A DNA stretch of 57,151 bases from Lachnospiraceae bacterium (GCA_022768465.1 JALELZ010000016.1:1-57151), one strand, 5' to 3'; shown: positions 44,665 through 55,042, numbered from the stretch's first letter. The notes: generated by a model not told the origin, from the letters alone. Numbers and translations are program-made.

Positions 44665-45824
44665 AACAAGCAATAGAACTATACATTCATATACCGTTTT
44701 GTGTACGTAAATGCAATTACTGTGATTTTTTGTCATTTGCATCAGATGAGGATACTCAGGAAAAGTACGTTTCACAGCTTATAAATGAGCTTACATTCAG
44801 AGCTGCACTTTGCAGTGATTACAGTGTAAGCTCTGTTTTTATTGGCGGAGGCACACCTTCAATAATATCCGAAAAGCATATTGCGGATATACTTGAGACG
44901 ATAGATAAAAATTATTATATAAAGCCTGACTGTGAGCTCACCATTGAGTGTAATCCTGCATCCGCAATGCGTCACAAGTTCTCTGCCTATAAGAAGGCGG
45001 GCATAAACAGACTGAGCCTTGGACTGCAGTCTGCAGACAATGCTGAGCTTAAGGTGCTTGGCAGGATACATACATTTGAGGATTTTCTTAAAGCATACCA
45101 GTCTGCCCGCATGGAAGGCTTTGATAATGTCAATGTCGATCTTATCAACTGCTTTCCTATGCAGAGTCTGAAGACATGGAAGAGAACGCTTAAAAATGTG
45201 CTCATGCTTAAGGTTGAGCATGTTTCTGTATATAATCTGATAGTTGAGGAGGGCACTCCGTTTTATGATATGAGACAAAGGGGTCTGCTGCTGATGCCAT
45301 CTGAGGAGGAACAGACAGCAATAGATGAGTTCACTAAGGAGTGTATGGCAAAATACGGCTATGAGAGATATGAATTCAGCAACTATGCAAAGCCCGGACA
45401 TGAGTGCAGACATAATATCGGATACTGGAGCGGTGTTCCGTATATAGGCTTTGGGCTCGGTGCATCTTCAATGTTTGAGAGGATGAGATGGAAGAATACG
45501 TCGTCAATGTCCGGCTATATGAATATAGATTTTGAGTCGGATGCGGATACTGTATGCTCAGGACTTATGACCGAAATCACTGCTTTGAGCCGAGAAGATC
45601 GCATGTCTGAATTTGTTTATCTGGGAATGCGTCTTACTAAAGGTGTATCAGCAACTGATTTCAGAACTGAGTTCAGTGCTCAAATTGAAAATGTATTCGG
45701 TGAGCAGCTTGAAAAGAATATAGGATTAGGACTTATTGAATATGACGGGGATCGCTACAGGCTGACGGAGAGAGGAATCGATGTGAGTAATGTTGTGCTG
45801 AGTGATTTCCTTCTTGAAGAGTAA
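44661..45824 (+). CDS. hemW: HemW-type radical SAM protein
   Basis: HemW is a heme chaperone related to HemN, often misnamed coproporphyrinogen oxidase. It has the radical SAM cluster motif C-VRK-C-NY-C in YIHIPFCVRKCNYCDF, followed by FIGGGTPS, TIECNPAS, RLSLGLQSAD and the C-terminal RMSEFVYLGMRLTKGVS. Length 387 is normal. The start at 44661 forms an ATGA overlap with the 3D-domain gene and matches the family N-terminus; an upstream TTG (44622) and ATG (44640) remain possible. In relatives it stands directly before hrcA; here a repeat block intervenes. Confidence 0.93.
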   Translation: MKQAIELYIHIPFCVRKCNYCDFLSFASDEDTQEKYVSQLINELTFRAALCSDYSVSSVFIGGGTPSIISEKHIADILETIDKNYYIKPDCELTIECNPASAMRHKFSAYKKAGINRLSLGLQSADNAELKVLGRIHTFEDFLKAYQSARMEGFDNVNVDLINCFPMQSLKTWKRTLKNVLMLKVEHVSVYNLIVEEGTPFYDMRQRGLLLMPSEEEQTAIDEFTKECMAKYGYERYEFSNYAKPGHECRHNIGYWSGVPYIGFGLGASSMFERMRWKNTSSMSGYMNIDFESDADTVCSGLMTEITALSREDRMSEFVYLGMRLTKGVSATDFRTEFSAQIENVFGEQLEKNIGLGLIEYDGDRYRLTERGIDVSNVVLSDFLLEE

Positions 45825-45840
45825 AGAATGAAGCATTCGC

Positions 45841-46130
45841 ACTGCGTACTCATAAAACTATGAATGAGGCATTCGCACAGTGTGCTCATTCCTCATTCCA
45901 TAAGCTACATAAAGCATTCTGCCTGCAAGCATTCTGCCTGCATCACATATTCGCAGTCATCCTTCGGATGTCTGCTCATAAGGAGGCGGGGCTTAAGAGT
46001 CATGGCGGATGTTTCAAAAATAATAATCATAGTTTTAATCGTACTGCGTACTCATAAAACTATGAATGAGGCATTCGCACAGTGTGCTCATTCCTCATTC
46101 CATAAGCTACATAAAGCATTCTGCCTGCAA
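45841..46130 (+). repeat. 91-bp exact direct repeat pair, with internal repeats
   Basis: Bases 45841-45931 and 46040-46130 are identical over 91 positions, 199 bp apart start to start. Each copy contains the inverted pair GAATGAGG/CCTCATTC around GCACA-G-TGTGC, so each can fold into a hairpin. The first copy ends in a tandem 15-bp repeat (AAGCATTCTGCCTGC twice, 45912-45941), and a diverged partial copy precedes it at about 45827. This 520-base stretch between hemW and hrcA has no other gene. It resembles a repetitive extragenic element. Confidence 0.85.
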
Positions 46131-46229
46131 GCAGTCAGCCTGCTTTATATACCTTCTGGATTATTTTTGCACATTGTTTAATACGTTTTTCTTTACACAT
46201 ACTTTTCACATTTTTATTTTTTGTACCGC

Positions 46230-46258
46230 TTGACTTTTGTCAGGCGGTATTATATTAT
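46230..46258 (+). promoter_or_regulatory. Heat-shock operon promoter
   Basis: TTGACT (46230-46235), 17 bases, TATTAT (46253-46258), directly upstream of the CIRCE operator. Confidence 0.85.
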
Positions 46259-46265
46259 TATGACG

Positions 46266-46292
46266 TTAGCAATCGAGTGGATTGAGTGCTAA
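46266..46292. promoter_or_regulatory. CIRCE operator (HrcA binding site)
   Basis: TTAGCAATC-N9-GAGTGCTAA matches the CIRCE consensus with one change in the left arm (A for C). It lies just after the promoter, so HrcA bound there blocks the hrcA-grpE-dnaK-dnaJ transcript until heat or misfolding frees it. Confidence 0.95.
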
Positions 46293-46345
46293 CAAAGAAA
46301 CGGTAACTTTAGCAGAGCTTTTTGCGAGCCTGACAGGATGTTCTT

Positions 46346-47470
46346 ATGGTGAATGAATTAGATGAGAGAAAAGTTATTATACTGAGAGCGATTATCAAGA
46401 ATTATCTTGAGACCGGTGAGCCGGTAGGATCGCGTACTATCTCAAAGCTTAGCGGATTGAATCTTAGTTCAGCCACTATCAGAAATGAGATGAGTGATCT
46501 TGTGGATATGGGCTATATTATTCAGCCTCATACTTCTGCAGGCCGCATTCCGAGCGATAAGGGTTACAGGTTTTATGTAGACTGCATCATGAAGGAGAAC
46601 AGTGCAAATATGACAGCTGTTACCTCACAGATGGGAAAGCGTATCGATAAGCTCGAGATGCTGCTTAAGGACATGGTCAAGATGATAGCTGTCGACACAA
46701 ACTATGCAGCGCTTATCAGTGGACCGAGTACTTCAACGACGAAGATAAAATATCTTCAGCTCAGTATTCCGGCGGACAGACAGATCCTGATGATCCTGGT
46801 TCTTGACGGTAATGTTATCAAGAACGAGGTCCTTAATGCTGTAGAGGATATCGATTATGAGACTGCTATGAATGTCACGGTTATGATGAACAATCATTTG
46901 AGCGGCTTGAGTCTCAGAGAGATTTCACCGAAAATTATTACCGAGATCATGGTTCAGGCAGGAACTCAGCAGGGCAATGTTAAGCTTGTGCTTGATGCTG
47001 TGACGGAGATGCTTGAAAGCGGAGAAAATAATCGTGATATCTTCACATCCGGTGCAAAGAACTTATTTAAATATCCGGAGCTTGCGGAGGTCGATAAAGC
47101 TTCTAAGCTGATAACAGCATTTGAAGAAAAGGATGCTCTGCAGGAAATGGTGAGCGAAGTTACTTCACTTACAGCAGCGGACGGCGGCGAAAACAACGTT
47201 CAAGTCTACATAGGCGGCGAGGGCCCTATTAAAAATATGGAGGACTGCTCACTGATTACAGCAAACTATGAGCTTGGTGATGGAATGAAGGGTATCATCG
47301 GAGTCATAGGACCAAAGAGGATGGATTATGAAAAAGTAGTTCAGACTCTTCAAAACCTCAGAACTCAGATTGACGGAGCATTACCTGATAAACAAAGTAA
47401 AAAAACGGACAAGAAGGGCAGTAAATCAAAAAAGTCCGATGAAATAAAGGAGACCAAAGAAGGAATCTGA
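46346..47470 (+). CDS. hrcA: Heat-inducible repressor HrcA
   Basis: HrcA represses CIRCE-controlled chaperone genes and depends on GroEL to fold. The N-terminal winged helix (ELDERKVIILRAIIKNYLETGEPVGSRTISK, LNLSSATIRNEMSDL, GYIIQPHTSAGRIPSDKGYRFYVD) and the GAF-like C-terminal domain ending GIIGVIGPKRMDYEKVV are normal. An extra Lys/Ser-rich tail of about 30 residues follows. The ATG at 46346 has a poor ribosome binding site. It precedes grpE by one base. Confidence 0.97.
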   Translation: MVNELDERKVIILRAIIKNYLETGEPVGSRTISKLSGLNLSSATIRNEMSDLVDMGYIIQPHTSAGRIPSDKGYRFYVDCIMKENSANMTAVTSQMGKRIDKLEMLLKDMVKMIAVDTNYAALISGPSTSTTKIKYLQLSIPADRQILMILVLDGNVIKNEVLNAVEDIDYETAMNVTVMMNNHLSGLSLREISPKIITEIMVQAGTQQGNVKLVLDAVTEMLESGENNRDIFTSGAKNLFKYPELAEVDKASKLITAFEEKDALQEMVSEVTSLTAADGGENNVQVYIGGEGPIKNMEDCSLITANYELGDGMKGIIGVIGPKRMDYEKVVQTLQNLRTQIDGALPDKQSKKTDKKGSKSKKSDEIKETKEGI

Positions 47471-47471
47471 T

Positions 47472-48116
47472 ATGGCAGAGAAAACTAATAAGATGGATAT
47501 AGATGAGGAAATAAAAAAAGAAACAAAGGCAGAAGCCGAGACTGAAAAAGAAATCACCGAAGAAAATTCATCAGAAGTGAAAACCGAAGCTGAGCAGGAG
47601 CCTCAGGATAAGGAAGCTGATGCCGGATCTGAAGAAAAGAAGGAAGAGACTGATGCGTCTGAAGCAGCTGTAAAGCCGGATAAGAAGGACAAGAAGATCG
47701 CAGAGCTCAATGATAAATATGTAAGACTTTTTGCTGAGTTTGATAATTTCAGAAAAAGAACAGATTCAGAGAAGGCCGGAATGTTTACAGAAGGCGAACG
47801 CACGGTGCTCTTAAAGGTGCTTCCTCTTATAGATAACTTTGAGAGAGCTTTGGCAACGATACCTGAAGAAGAAAAAGGAACGCCTATGGCTGACGGACTT
47901 GAAAAGGTATACAGAGCATTTACAGATCAGCTTAAGGAGCTTGGTGTTGTACCGATAGAAGCAGTAGGACAGGAGTTCAATGCGAATCTTCATAATGCAG
48001 TGATGCATATAGATGACGAAGAACAACCTGAAAATGTAATAGTTGAGGAATTCCAGAAGGGCTATATGTTCGGAGATAAGGTACTCAGATATTCAATGGT
48101 AAAGGTTGCAAACTAA
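47472..48116 (+). CDS. grpE: Nucleotide exchange factor GrpE
   Basis: GrpE releases ADP from DnaK. It has a long acidic N-terminus (about 1-75, KETKAEAETEKE-type), then a coiled coil and head domain with LNDKYVRLFAEFDNFRKRT, LLKVLPLIDNFERAL, GVVPIEAVGQEFNANLHNAVM and VIVEEFQKGYMFGDKVLRYSMVKVAN. The acidic leader is longer than in many relatives. GAAGGAATCTG before the ATG serves as the binding site. Confidence 0.97.
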   Translation: MAEKTNKMDIDEEIKKETKAEAETEKEITEENSSEVKTEAEQEPQDKEADAGSEEKKEETDASEAAVKPDKKDKKIAELNDKYVRLFAEFDNFRKRTDSEKAGMFTEGERTVLLKVLPLIDNFERALATIPEEEKGTPMADGLEKVYRAFTDQLKELGVVPIEAVGQEFNANLHNAVMHIDDEEQPENVIVEEFQKGYMFGDKVLRYSMVKVAN

Positions 48117-48172
48117 ACATAGATACAATTGAAGCATTATAAATACTTCATAAAGTATAAACATTAAACAGC

Positions 48173-48188
48173 TTCCGCGAAAGCGGAA
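48173..48188 (+). other. GAAA-tetraloop hairpin between grpE and dnaK
   Basis: TTCCGC-GAAA-GCGGAA forms a stable stem with a GNRA-type loop 50 bases before dnaK. No T-run follows, so it is more likely an RNA processing or stability element than a terminator. Confidence 0.6.
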
Positions 48189-48236
48189 AATACAATATTG
48201 ACATTTAACTTTGATCGGTTTCAGGAGGTATAGATC

Positions 48237-50111
48237 ATGAGCAAGATAATAGGTATAGACCTTGGTACAACAAACAGCTGCGTAGCAGTTATGGAAGGCG
48301 GAAAGCCAACAGTTATCCCTAATGCTGAGGGACAGAGAACAACTCCTTCAGTAGTCGCATTCTCAAAGACAGGCGAGAGACTTGTAGGTGATCCTGCAAA
48401 GCGTCAGGCAATTACAAACCCTGACAGAACAATTTCTTCAATAAAGAGACATATGGGTACCGATTATAAGGTAACTATCGACGGAAAGTCATATACACCA
48501 CAGGAAATCTCAGCTATGATTCTGCAGAAGCTTAAGGCAGATGCAGAGAGCTACCTCGGTGAGAAGGTAACAGAGGCAGTTATTACTGTTCCTGCATATT
48601 TCAATGATGCACAGCGTCAGGCAACAAAGGATGCCGGTAAGATAGCAGGCCTCGATGTAAAGCGTATCATCAACGAGCCTACAGCAGCAGCCCTTGCATA
48701 CGGACTTGAGGAAGAGAAAGAGCAGAAGATCATGGTATACGATCTCGGCGGCGGAACCTTCGATGTATCTATCATTGATATCGGTGACGGTGTAGTTGAG
48801 GTTATGGCTACCAACGGAGATACACATCTTGGCGGAGATGACTATGATAATGTTGTTATGAACTGGCTTGTTGATGAGTTCAAGAAGGCAGAAGGCGTAG
48901 ATCTTTCAGCAGATAAGATGGCTATGCAGAGACTTAAGGAAGCTGCGGAGAAGGCTAAGAAGGAGCTTTCATCAGCTACTACTACAAACATCAACCTTCC
49001 ATTCATCACAGCAACACAGGATGGACCTAAGCACCTTGATATGACTCTTTCAAGAGCTAAGTTTGATGAGCTTACAGCTTCTCTTACAGCACGTACAGCT
49101 GTTCCGGTACAGAATGCTATGAAGGATGCAGGTCTTACAAATGCAGACCTCGGAAAGGTTCTCTTAGTAGGTGGTTCAACACGTATGATCTGCGCACAGG
49201 AAGAGGTTAAAAAGCTTACAGGCAAGGAGCCTTCAAAGACACTTAACCCGGATGAGTGCGTCGCTATCGGTGCAGCCGTTCAGGGCGGAAAGCTTGCAGG
49301 TGATGCCGGTGCCGGTGATGTTCTCCTTCTTGATGTAACACCGCTTACACTCGGAATCGAGACACTCGGAGGCGTTGCTACTCCTCTTATCAAGAGAAAT
49401 ACAACTATCCCTACATCAGCTCAGCAGGTATTCTCAACAGCAGCAGATAACCAGACAGCAGTTGATATCCACATTGTACAGGGTGAGCGTGAGTTCGCTA
49501 AGGATAATAAGACACTCGGACAGTTCAGACTTGACGGAATTGCTCCTGCTCCAAGAGGAATACCTCAGATCGAGGTTAAGTTCGATATCGATGCCAACGG
49601 TATCGTAAACGTATCTGCAAAGGATCTCGGAACAGGAAAGGATGCACATATTACTATTACATCCGGATCTAACATGTCTCAGGATGACATCGATAAGGCT
49701 GTCAGAGAGGCACAGCAGTTCGAGGCTGAGGATAAGAAGAAGAAGGAAGCTATCGATACAAAGAACGAGGCTGATTCATTCGTATTCCAGACAGAGAAGG
49801 CACTTAACGAGGTTGGCGATAAGGTGTCAGACAGCGATAAGGCTGCAGTTCAGTCTGATCTTGATGCTCTTAAGAGTGCACTTGCAGAGCTTCCACAGGA
49901 CGGATCACTTAATGATGATCAGGTTGCTAACATCAAGTCTCTTAAGGAGAAGCTTATGAACTCTGCACAGGGAGTATTTACAAAGATGTATGAGCAGGCT
50001 CAGGCAGCTCAGGGTGCAGCAGGACAGGGCGCAGCAGGACAGCAGGATGGCGGAGCTCAGGGCGCAGGTAATGATGACAATGTAGTTGACGGAGACTACA
50101 GGGAAGTATAA
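48237..50111 (+). CDS. dnaK: Molecular chaperone DnaK (Hsp70)
   Basis: The 624-residue protein is a typical Hsp70: [19 protein letters not shown], the ATPase signatures [13 protein letters not shown] and [10 protein letters not shown], the linker and substrate domain ([15 protein letters not shown]), and a lid. The C-terminal tail is rich in Gln, Gly and Ala. GAGGTATAGATC precedes ATG with good AGGAGG. It hydrolyses ATP to bind and release exposed hydrophobic peptides, with DnaJ and GrpE from the same operon. Confidence 0.98.
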   Translation: MSKIIGIDLGTTNSCVAVMEGGKPTVIPNAEGQRTTPSVVAFSKTGERLVGDPAKRQAITNPDRTISSIKRHMGTDYKVTIDGKSYTPQEISAMILQKLKADAESYLGEKVTEAVITVPAYFNDAQRQATKDAGKIAGLDVKRIINEPTAAALAYGLEEEKEQKIMVYDLGGGTFDVSIIDIGDGVVEVMATNGDTHLGGDDYDNVVMNWLVDEFKKAEGVDLSADKMAMQRLKEAAEKAKKELSSATTTNINLPFITATQDGPKHLDMTLSRAKFDELTASLTARTAVPVQNAMKDAGLTNADLGKVLLVGGSTRMICAQEEVKKLTGKEPSKTLNPDECVAIGAAVQGGKLAGDAGAGDVLLLDVTPLTLGIETLGGVATPLIKRNTTIPTSAQQVFSTAADNQTAVDIHIVQGEREFAKDNKTLGQFRLDGIAPAPRGIPQIEVKFDIDANGIVNVSAKDLGTGKDAHITITSGSNMSQDDIDKAVREAQQFEAEDKKKKEAIDTKNEADSFVFQTEKALNEVGDKVSDSDKAAVQSDLDALKSALAELPQDGSLNDDQVANIKSLKEKLMNSAQGVFTKMYEQAQAAQGAAGQGAAGQQDGGAQGAGNDDNVVDGDYREV

Positions 50112-50180
50112 AATTAATCGGCAATGCATTAACAGCAAAGTGTTGATTAATGACAAAGAAAAGAAATGATAATTAACTTT

Positions 50181-50204
50181 ATGGCGAAGTCTGCACTTCG
50201 CCAT
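50181..50204 (+). other. Hairpin between dnaK and dnaJ
   Basis: ATGGCGAAG and CTTCGCCAT form a perfect 9-bp stem with a 6-base loop, 26 bases before the dnaJ start. No T-run follows. It may set the amount of dnaJ mRNA or mark a processing site. Confidence 0.6.
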
Positions 50205-50229
50205 GAAGTATGTTAAGGAAAGAGAAGCA

Positions 50230-51357
50230 ATGGCTGAAAAGAGAGATTATTATGAGGTGCTCGGAGTTGATAAAAACGCCGATGATGCCGCAATAAAAAA
50301 AGCATACAGACAGCTGGCCAAGAAATATCACCCTGACTCTAACCCGGGAGATAAGGATGCTGAAGCTAAATTTAAGGAGGCAGGTGAAGCCTATGCCGTT
50401 CTGTCAGATCCGGAAAAACGTGCAGCCTATGACAAATACGGACATGCTGCATTTGATCCGAACTCGGCTGCAGGCAGAGCTTCTGGCTTCGGCGGATATG
50501 ATTTCGGCGGAATGGATTTCTCTGATATATTCAGTGATCTGTTCGGCTTTGGCGGAGGCTTCGGAGGCTTTAGCGGAAGAGGCTACGGAAGTACTACGGC
50601 AGCCAGAAGAGGTGCGGACTTAAGAGCTATGGTTCGCATAAGCTTTATGGATGCTATAAACGGCTGTGAAAAGGAAATTGAGATAAACTTTAAGGAAACC
50701 TGTTCTTCATGCTCCGGAAGCGGTGCTAAGAAGGGTACGTCTCCGGAAACTTGTCCTAAATGCGGAGGCAGAGGAAAGATCAATATTACACAGAGTAATC
50801 CTTTCTTCGGACAGATGCAGACTACTACAGTATGTCCGGATTGCCGAGGAACCGGTAAGATCATTAAGGAAAAGTGTCCGGACTGCCGAGGAACCGGATA
50901 TATTCAGGCTAAGAAACGTATCAAGGTCAATATTCCTGCAGGAATTGATGACGGACAGGCTATCAGACTTTCAGGAATGGGAGAACTTGGAGCAAACGGA
51001 GGACCAAGAGGTGATCTTCTTGTAGAGGTTGCAGTTAGCGACGATCCTAAGTTCAAGAGACAGGGCAATACCATATTCTCAACGGTATCTGTACCTTACG
51101 CTAAGATGGTTCTTGGTGGGCCTATACATATAAATACTGTAGACGGAAAGGTTGAGTATCAGATAAAACCGGGAACACCTACAGATACTAAGGTGAGATT
51201 TAAGGGTAAGGGCGTTCCTTATATCAATAACAGAGCGGTAAGAGGCGACCATTACGTTACACTTATGGTTCACATTCCTACTACACTTAATAAGGAGCAG
51301 AAGGAAGCTCTTAAGGAATTCTCAAAGCTTTGCGGAGAGGATCCTGAGAAACCATAA
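50230..51357 (+). CDS. dnaJ: Co-chaperone DnaJ (Hsp40)
   Basis: The 375-residue protein has a J domain ([31 protein letters not shown] with HPD), a Gly/Phe region ([13 protein letters not shown]) and four CxxCxGxG zinc repeats ([16 protein letters not shown] and CPDCRGTG twice). The C-terminal substrate domains follow. It stimulates DnaK ATPase and delivers clients. The start at 50230 (MAEKRDYYE) has GGAAAGAGAAG upstream; a longer frame from 50203 begins in a hairpin. Confidence 0.97.
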   Translation: MAEKRDYYEVLGVDKNADDAAIKKAYRQLAKKYHPDSNPGDKDAEAKFKEAGEAYAVLSDPEKRAAYDKYGHAAFDPNSAAGRASGFGGYDFGGMDFSDIFSDLFGFGGGFGGFSGRGYGSTTAARRGADLRAMVRISFMDAINGCEKEIEINFKETCSSCSGSGAKKGTSPETCPKCGGRGKINITQSNPFFGQMQTTTVCPDCRGTGKIIKEKCPDCRGTGYIQAKKRIKVNIPAGIDDGQAIRLSGMGELGANGGPRGDLLVEVAVSDDPKFKRQGNTIFSTVSVPYAKMVLGGPIHINTVDGKVEYQIKPGTPTDTKVRFKGKGVPYINNRAVRGDHYVTLMVHIPTTLNKEQKEALKEFSKLCGEDPEKP

Positions 51358-51372
51358 AATAATAGCTACTGT

Positions 51373-51425
51373 AAAGACACGAGAAAATGCAGATAAAGAT
51401 ATTCTGCATATACTTGTGTCTTTTT
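51373..51425 (+). terminator. Terminator of the heat-shock operon
   Basis: AAAGACAC and GTGTCTTT form the outer stem, ATGCAGA and TCTGCAT the inner stem, and TTTTT follows. Confidence 0.75.
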
Positions 51426-51522
51426 GCTATAAAGAAAACCAGATTATTAAGAAAGAGAGGCCGCCGCTTAGTGCGACAGCCCCATAAAAACTCGAATTTA
51501 TCTAAAAATGACAACAAATGGA

Positions 51523-52620
51523 TCATACATTGAAGCGGAAGAGGATGGTATCTCCGTCCTGAACTACATATTCTTTGCCTTCGGAACGAACAAGACCTTT
51601 TTCTCTTGCTGCGGCAAGGGAACCGCAATCAAGAAGATCCTGGTAGTTGATGACTTCAGCTCTGATAAAACCTCTTTCAAAGTCTGAGTGGATCTTACCG
51701 GCTGCCTGTGGAGCCTTAGTTCCCTTCTTTATAGTCCAGGCACGAGTCTCGCTTTCTCCTGCAGTTAAGAAGCTCATAAGACCTAAAAGATCATAGCTCG
51801 CAGTGATAAGCTTATCGAGGCCTGATTCTGTAAGGCCTAAGGTCTCAAGATACTCAGCCTTTTCTGAATCGTCAAGTGCTGCGATCTCTTCCTCGATCCT
51901 TGCAGAAATTACAAATACTCCGTTATGTGTCTCTACTGCATATTCACGAACCTTCTGAACGTATTCATTAGAAGCTCCGTCATCAGCAAGATCATCCTCG
52001 GCAACATTTGCAGCAAATATAACCGGCTTTGAAGTAAGAAGATATAATGAATCAACGAATTTTGCTTCTTCATCATCGGAAGCTTCAAATGCGGAAGCCA
52101 TCTTACCTGCCTCAAGTACTGCCTTTAGCTTCTTGAGAGTTTCAAGCTCAACCTTAGCTTCCTTAATGTTGTTGGCAAGCTTTGCTGTCTTTGCAATTCT
52201 TTTATCAAGTGTATCGATATCTGCAAATATGAGCTCAAGGTTGATGGTTTCAATATCTCTGATAGGATCGACAGAGCCCTCAACATGAATTACATTAGGG
52301 TCATCAAAGCATCTTACAACATGAACTATCGCATCGCATTCACGAATGTTGGCAAGGAACTGGTTGCCAAGACCCTCACCCTTGGAGGCACCCTTTACAA
52401 GCCCTGCAATGTCAACGAATTCGATAACGGCAGGAGTTGTCTTTTTGGAATTATATAATGCAGTAAGCTTATCGAGTCTCGCATCAGGAACTGCAACGAT
52501 ACCTACGTTAGGGTCGATGGTGCAGAACGGGTAATTGGCAGATTCTGCTCCTGCCTTTGTAATAGAATTAAAAAGTGTAGACTTTCCGACGTTAGGAAGT
52601 CCGACGATACCTAATTTCAT
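51523..52620 (-). CDS. ychF: Ribosome-binding ATPase YchF
   Basis: YchF (Obg-like ATPase) is a P-loop protein that hydrolyses ATP and acts in translation and redox stress. G1 is GLPNVGKSTLF, and FVDIAGLVKGASKGEGLGNQFLANIRE and the C-terminal TGS domain ending KEYVVQDGDTILFRFNV are clear. Length 365 is typical. The start at 52620 (MKLGIVGLPN) fits the family; a frame 12 bases longer has AAAGG too close. It is convergent with dnaJ. Confidence 0.96.
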   Translation of the reverse strand: MKLGIVGLPNVGKSTLFNSITKAGAESANYPFCTIDPNVGIVAVPDARLDKLTALYNSKKTTPAVIEFVDIAGLVKGASKGEGLGNQFLANIRECDAIVHVVRCFDDPNVIHVEGSVDPIRDIETINLELIFADIDTLDKRIAKTAKLANNIKEAKVELETLKKLKAVLEAGKMASAFEASDDEEAKFVDSLYLLTSKPVIFAANVAEDDLADDGASNEYVQKVREYAVETHNGVFVISARIEEEIAALDDSEKAEYLETLGLTESGLDKLITASYDLLGLMSFLTAGESETRAWTIKKGTKAPQAAGKIHSDFERGFIRAEVINYQDLLDCGSLAAAREKGLVRSEGKEYVVQDGDTILFRFNV

Positions 52621-52767
52621 ATATGATGTCATACCTTTCTGTAATTATTTCTTAATATAAATGCACAGATAAGTATAAGCTCTGAATGCTTATTTTACAA
52701 GCGGAACGGGAACGTGAAAAATATTTCCTCTTTGCAAATACAGGCCTTTAATAGGGCAACGGTCCGG

Positions 52768-53415
52768 TCAGATATGGAAACATTTTTGCAGTGCCCTATA
52801 CTCACCTAATGCCAAAATTGTAATATCATCGGACAATATAGTATCTGATGTAACCGAAACATCTGTTTTTCCGGAGTGCTTAATACCGAGGATATTGATA
52901 CCGAACTTTTTGCGAATATTAAGCTCTCCAACACTTTTTCCAATCCAGGCCTCTGGAATCTGAACTTCAAAAATAGCATGCTGCTCGTCAATTTCAATAT
53001 AGTCGAAAATGTGGTCGGCAGTAAATCGAATAGCTGCCCAATTTGCCACCTGCTTCTCCGGGTAGACGACATTATCTGCACCGTTGCGAAGGAGAAACTT
53101 TGCCTGAACGTCACGTTCAGCGCGCGACACAACGCATTTTGCACCAAGCTCCTTCAGCAAAGAGGTTGTTTCCAATGAATTTTGAAAATTGCCGCTGATG
53201 GTTACAAAACATATATCATAATTTCCTATACCAAGTGAACTCAGAAATTCTGCGTTCGTGCTGTCACCGATCTGAGCATTTGTAACAAAAGGAAGCACAT
53301 CATTAATTCGCTCCTCATTTGTATCTACAGCCATGACCTGATGACCAAGATGAGAAAGCTGGGTAGCTATATGCCGCCCAAAACGACCGGCTCCGATTAA
53401 TAAAACATTTTTCAT
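52768..53415 (-). CDS. ktrA: Potassium channel regulatory subunit (KtrA/TrkA type)
   Basis: A 215-residue RCK protein. The Rossmann motif GAGRFGRHIATQL and acidic AVDTNEE bind NAD(H) or ADP/ATP. The C-terminal RCK_C domain (about 135-215) has GKSVGELNIRKKFGINILGIK. It forms a cytoplasmic ring on the membrane subunit encoded 21 bases upstream and gates potassium uptake. It follows the ktrB gene on the same strand. KtrA and TrkA names are used alike for this type; c-di-AMP control through RCK_C is known in relatives but not shown here. Confidence 0.92.
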   Translation of the reverse strand: MKNVLLIGAGRFGRHIATQLSHLGHQVMAVDTNEERINDVLPFVTNAQIGDSTNAEFLSSLGIGNYDICFVTISGNFQNSLETTSLLKELGAKCVVSRAERDVQAKFLLRNGADNVVYPEKQVANWAAIRFTADHIFDYIEIDEQHAIFEVQIPEAWIGKSVGELNIRKKFGINILGIKHSGKTDVSVTSDTILSDDITILALGEYRALQKCFHI

Positions 53416-53436
53416 GGAATGAATTTTCTCCTTTTC

Positions 53437-54777
53437 TTATCCAATAGTAATTTTTTCCTGCGGCAGTTTTGCAGTGATGCTCTTTTTACTGTTCACCGTT
53501 GCATAGATGAGTGTAAGTCCGCCTACTCTTCCAAGAAACATAAGTGAAATCAATACAATCTGTGATGGAATATGCAGCTGCGGAGTAATACCCAATGTAA
53601 GCCCTACAGTTCCTACTGCTGATGCTGTTTCAAACATGCACAAGGAAAGCGGGAAGCCTTCATATGTACTGATAAATATAGCTCCGCCACAGAACAGAGT
53701 AAGGTACATCACAAGTATAGTTGCGGCGGTCTTGACCGCATTGCAATCAATTCTGCGGCCAAAAAAATGGGCGTCGTCATGTTGACAGAAGGTGGCAACA
53801 GCATTGGCAAACAGAACAGCCAAAGTCGTTGTTTTCATTCCGCCGGCTGTGGAGCCGGGAGAACCGCCAATAAGCATTAAAAGAATCATAATGCCTATCG
53901 ATGCATCAGACATTGCACCCAGATTCACAGTATTGAAACCAGCGGTCCTTGGCGTTACGGATTGGAACAGAGATGTCTGAATCCGCTCGTCGAGCGGCAG
54001 GGTATTAAAGTCCGCAAAGAAAAAAAACAGCGCCGGAAAAATAATCAAAAAGAAAGTTGTGACAAGAATCAATTTACTTTGCATTCTATAGAAGTGGAAG
54101 TGCAGCTTGTTTTCATAAATGTCATCCCATGTCAGAAATCCGATACCGCCGGTTATAATGAGCAGCATGATAGTTGCATTGATCACCGGATCATTGACAT
54201 ATGCCGTGAGGGAAGGATACAGGTTATTATCGGTTCCCAGGATATCAAACCCGGCGTTGCAAAAGGCTGAGATAGAATGAAATATTGCCAACCAAATGCC
54301 ATGCCGTCCGTAGTCACGGTAAAATACCGGCAGCATAACAAGCGCCCCGGTCAGTTCAATCAAAAATGTTCCGCGCAGGATAAAACGGGTCAGTCTGACG
54401 ATTCCTCCGACCTTCGGAGCTGAAATTGCATCTTGCAGGGTACTGCGCTGCATCAGGGAAATCTTTCGACCTGACAGCATTGCAAAAGATGCTGCCACAG
54501 TAACAACACCAAGTCCGCCAATTTGAATCAGCAATAGAATAATCGCCTGACCAAAGCTTGACCAATAGCTGCCTGTATCCTGCACTACAAGACCGGTCAC
54601 ACAAACGGCTGAGGTAGCTGTGAACAACGCTTCATGGAACGGCGTCACACAACTATCTGCTGACGAAATCGGCAGCATCAGAATAAAGGCACCAAACAGG
54701 ATCACTCCTGCAAAGCCTAATATAATAATTTGAAAAGACGAAAGACGGCATTTCCTAAAAAGAATCTCTTCCGACAT
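53437..54777 (-). CDS. ktrB: Potassium uptake membrane subunit (KtrB/TrkH type)
   Basis: A 446-residue membrane protein with the four-repeat SKT fold: SAVCVTGLVVQDT, SAFCNAGFDILG, SVTPRTAGFNTV and ASAVGTVGLTLGI are the four pore loops with their selectivity glycines. It moves potassium with sodium or protons. The start at 54777 follows GGAG; the longer frame has no ribosome binding site. The ktrA gene follows. A divergent KdpD/KdpE-like pair starts 265 bases away, which suggests that the two are linked. Confidence 0.93.
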   Translation of the reverse strand: MSEEILFRKCRLSSFQIIILGFAGVILFGAFILMLPISSADSCVTPFHEALFTATSAVCVTGLVVQDTGSYWSSFGQAIILLLIQIGGLGVVTVAASFAMLSGRKISLMQRSTLQDAISAPKVGGIVRLTRFILRGTFLIELTGALVMLPVFYRDYGRHGIWLAIFHSISAFCNAGFDILGTDNNLYPSLTAYVNDPVINATIMLLIITGGIGFLTWDDIYENKLHFHFYRMQSKLILVTTFFLIIFPALFFFFADFNTLPLDERIQTSLFQSVTPRTAGFNTVNLGAMSDASIGIMILLMLIGGSPGSTAGGMKTTTLAVLFANAVATFCQHDDAHFFGRRIDCNAVKTAATILVMYLTLFCGGAIFISTYEGFPLSLCMFETASAVGTVGLTLGITPQLHIPSQIVLISLMFLGRVGGLTLIYATVNSKKSITAKLPQEKITIG

Positions 54778-54984
54778 TATTCCAACTCCTTTCATTGCAG
54801 AAAAGAATGTATAGTGCTTTATACACAAACAGACTATATAAGTGTTGTTGAAGGCATCGCTTTAACTAATGAATTCAACGAATGATTCCATAATTATTCA
54901 TTGCGGGCAAATATCATAGCATTTATCCGGTGTAGATTTGGTAAAGAAACGTGTATAGGATAATATATAACAATATGAGTAATC

Positions 54985-55013
54985 TTGAGACGCTGACGCT
55001 TGTGCAGTATAAT
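54985..55013 (+). promoter_or_regulatory. Promoter of the KdpD/KdpE-like pair
   Basis: TTGAGA (54985-54990), 17 bases, TATAAT (55008-55013), 30 bases before the kinase gene. Confidence 0.7.
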
Positions 55014-55042
55014 ATTTTTGTATTATTTTCAGGAGACATCTG

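Noticed and set aside
45841-46130. CRISPR array
   Set aside because: Only two copies of a 91-bp unit with one 108-base gap, and no cas genes; the size and number do not fit.
45864-46181. Open frames across the 91-bp repeats
   Set aside because: They consist mainly of translated repeat sequence, have no ribosome binding site and no domain.
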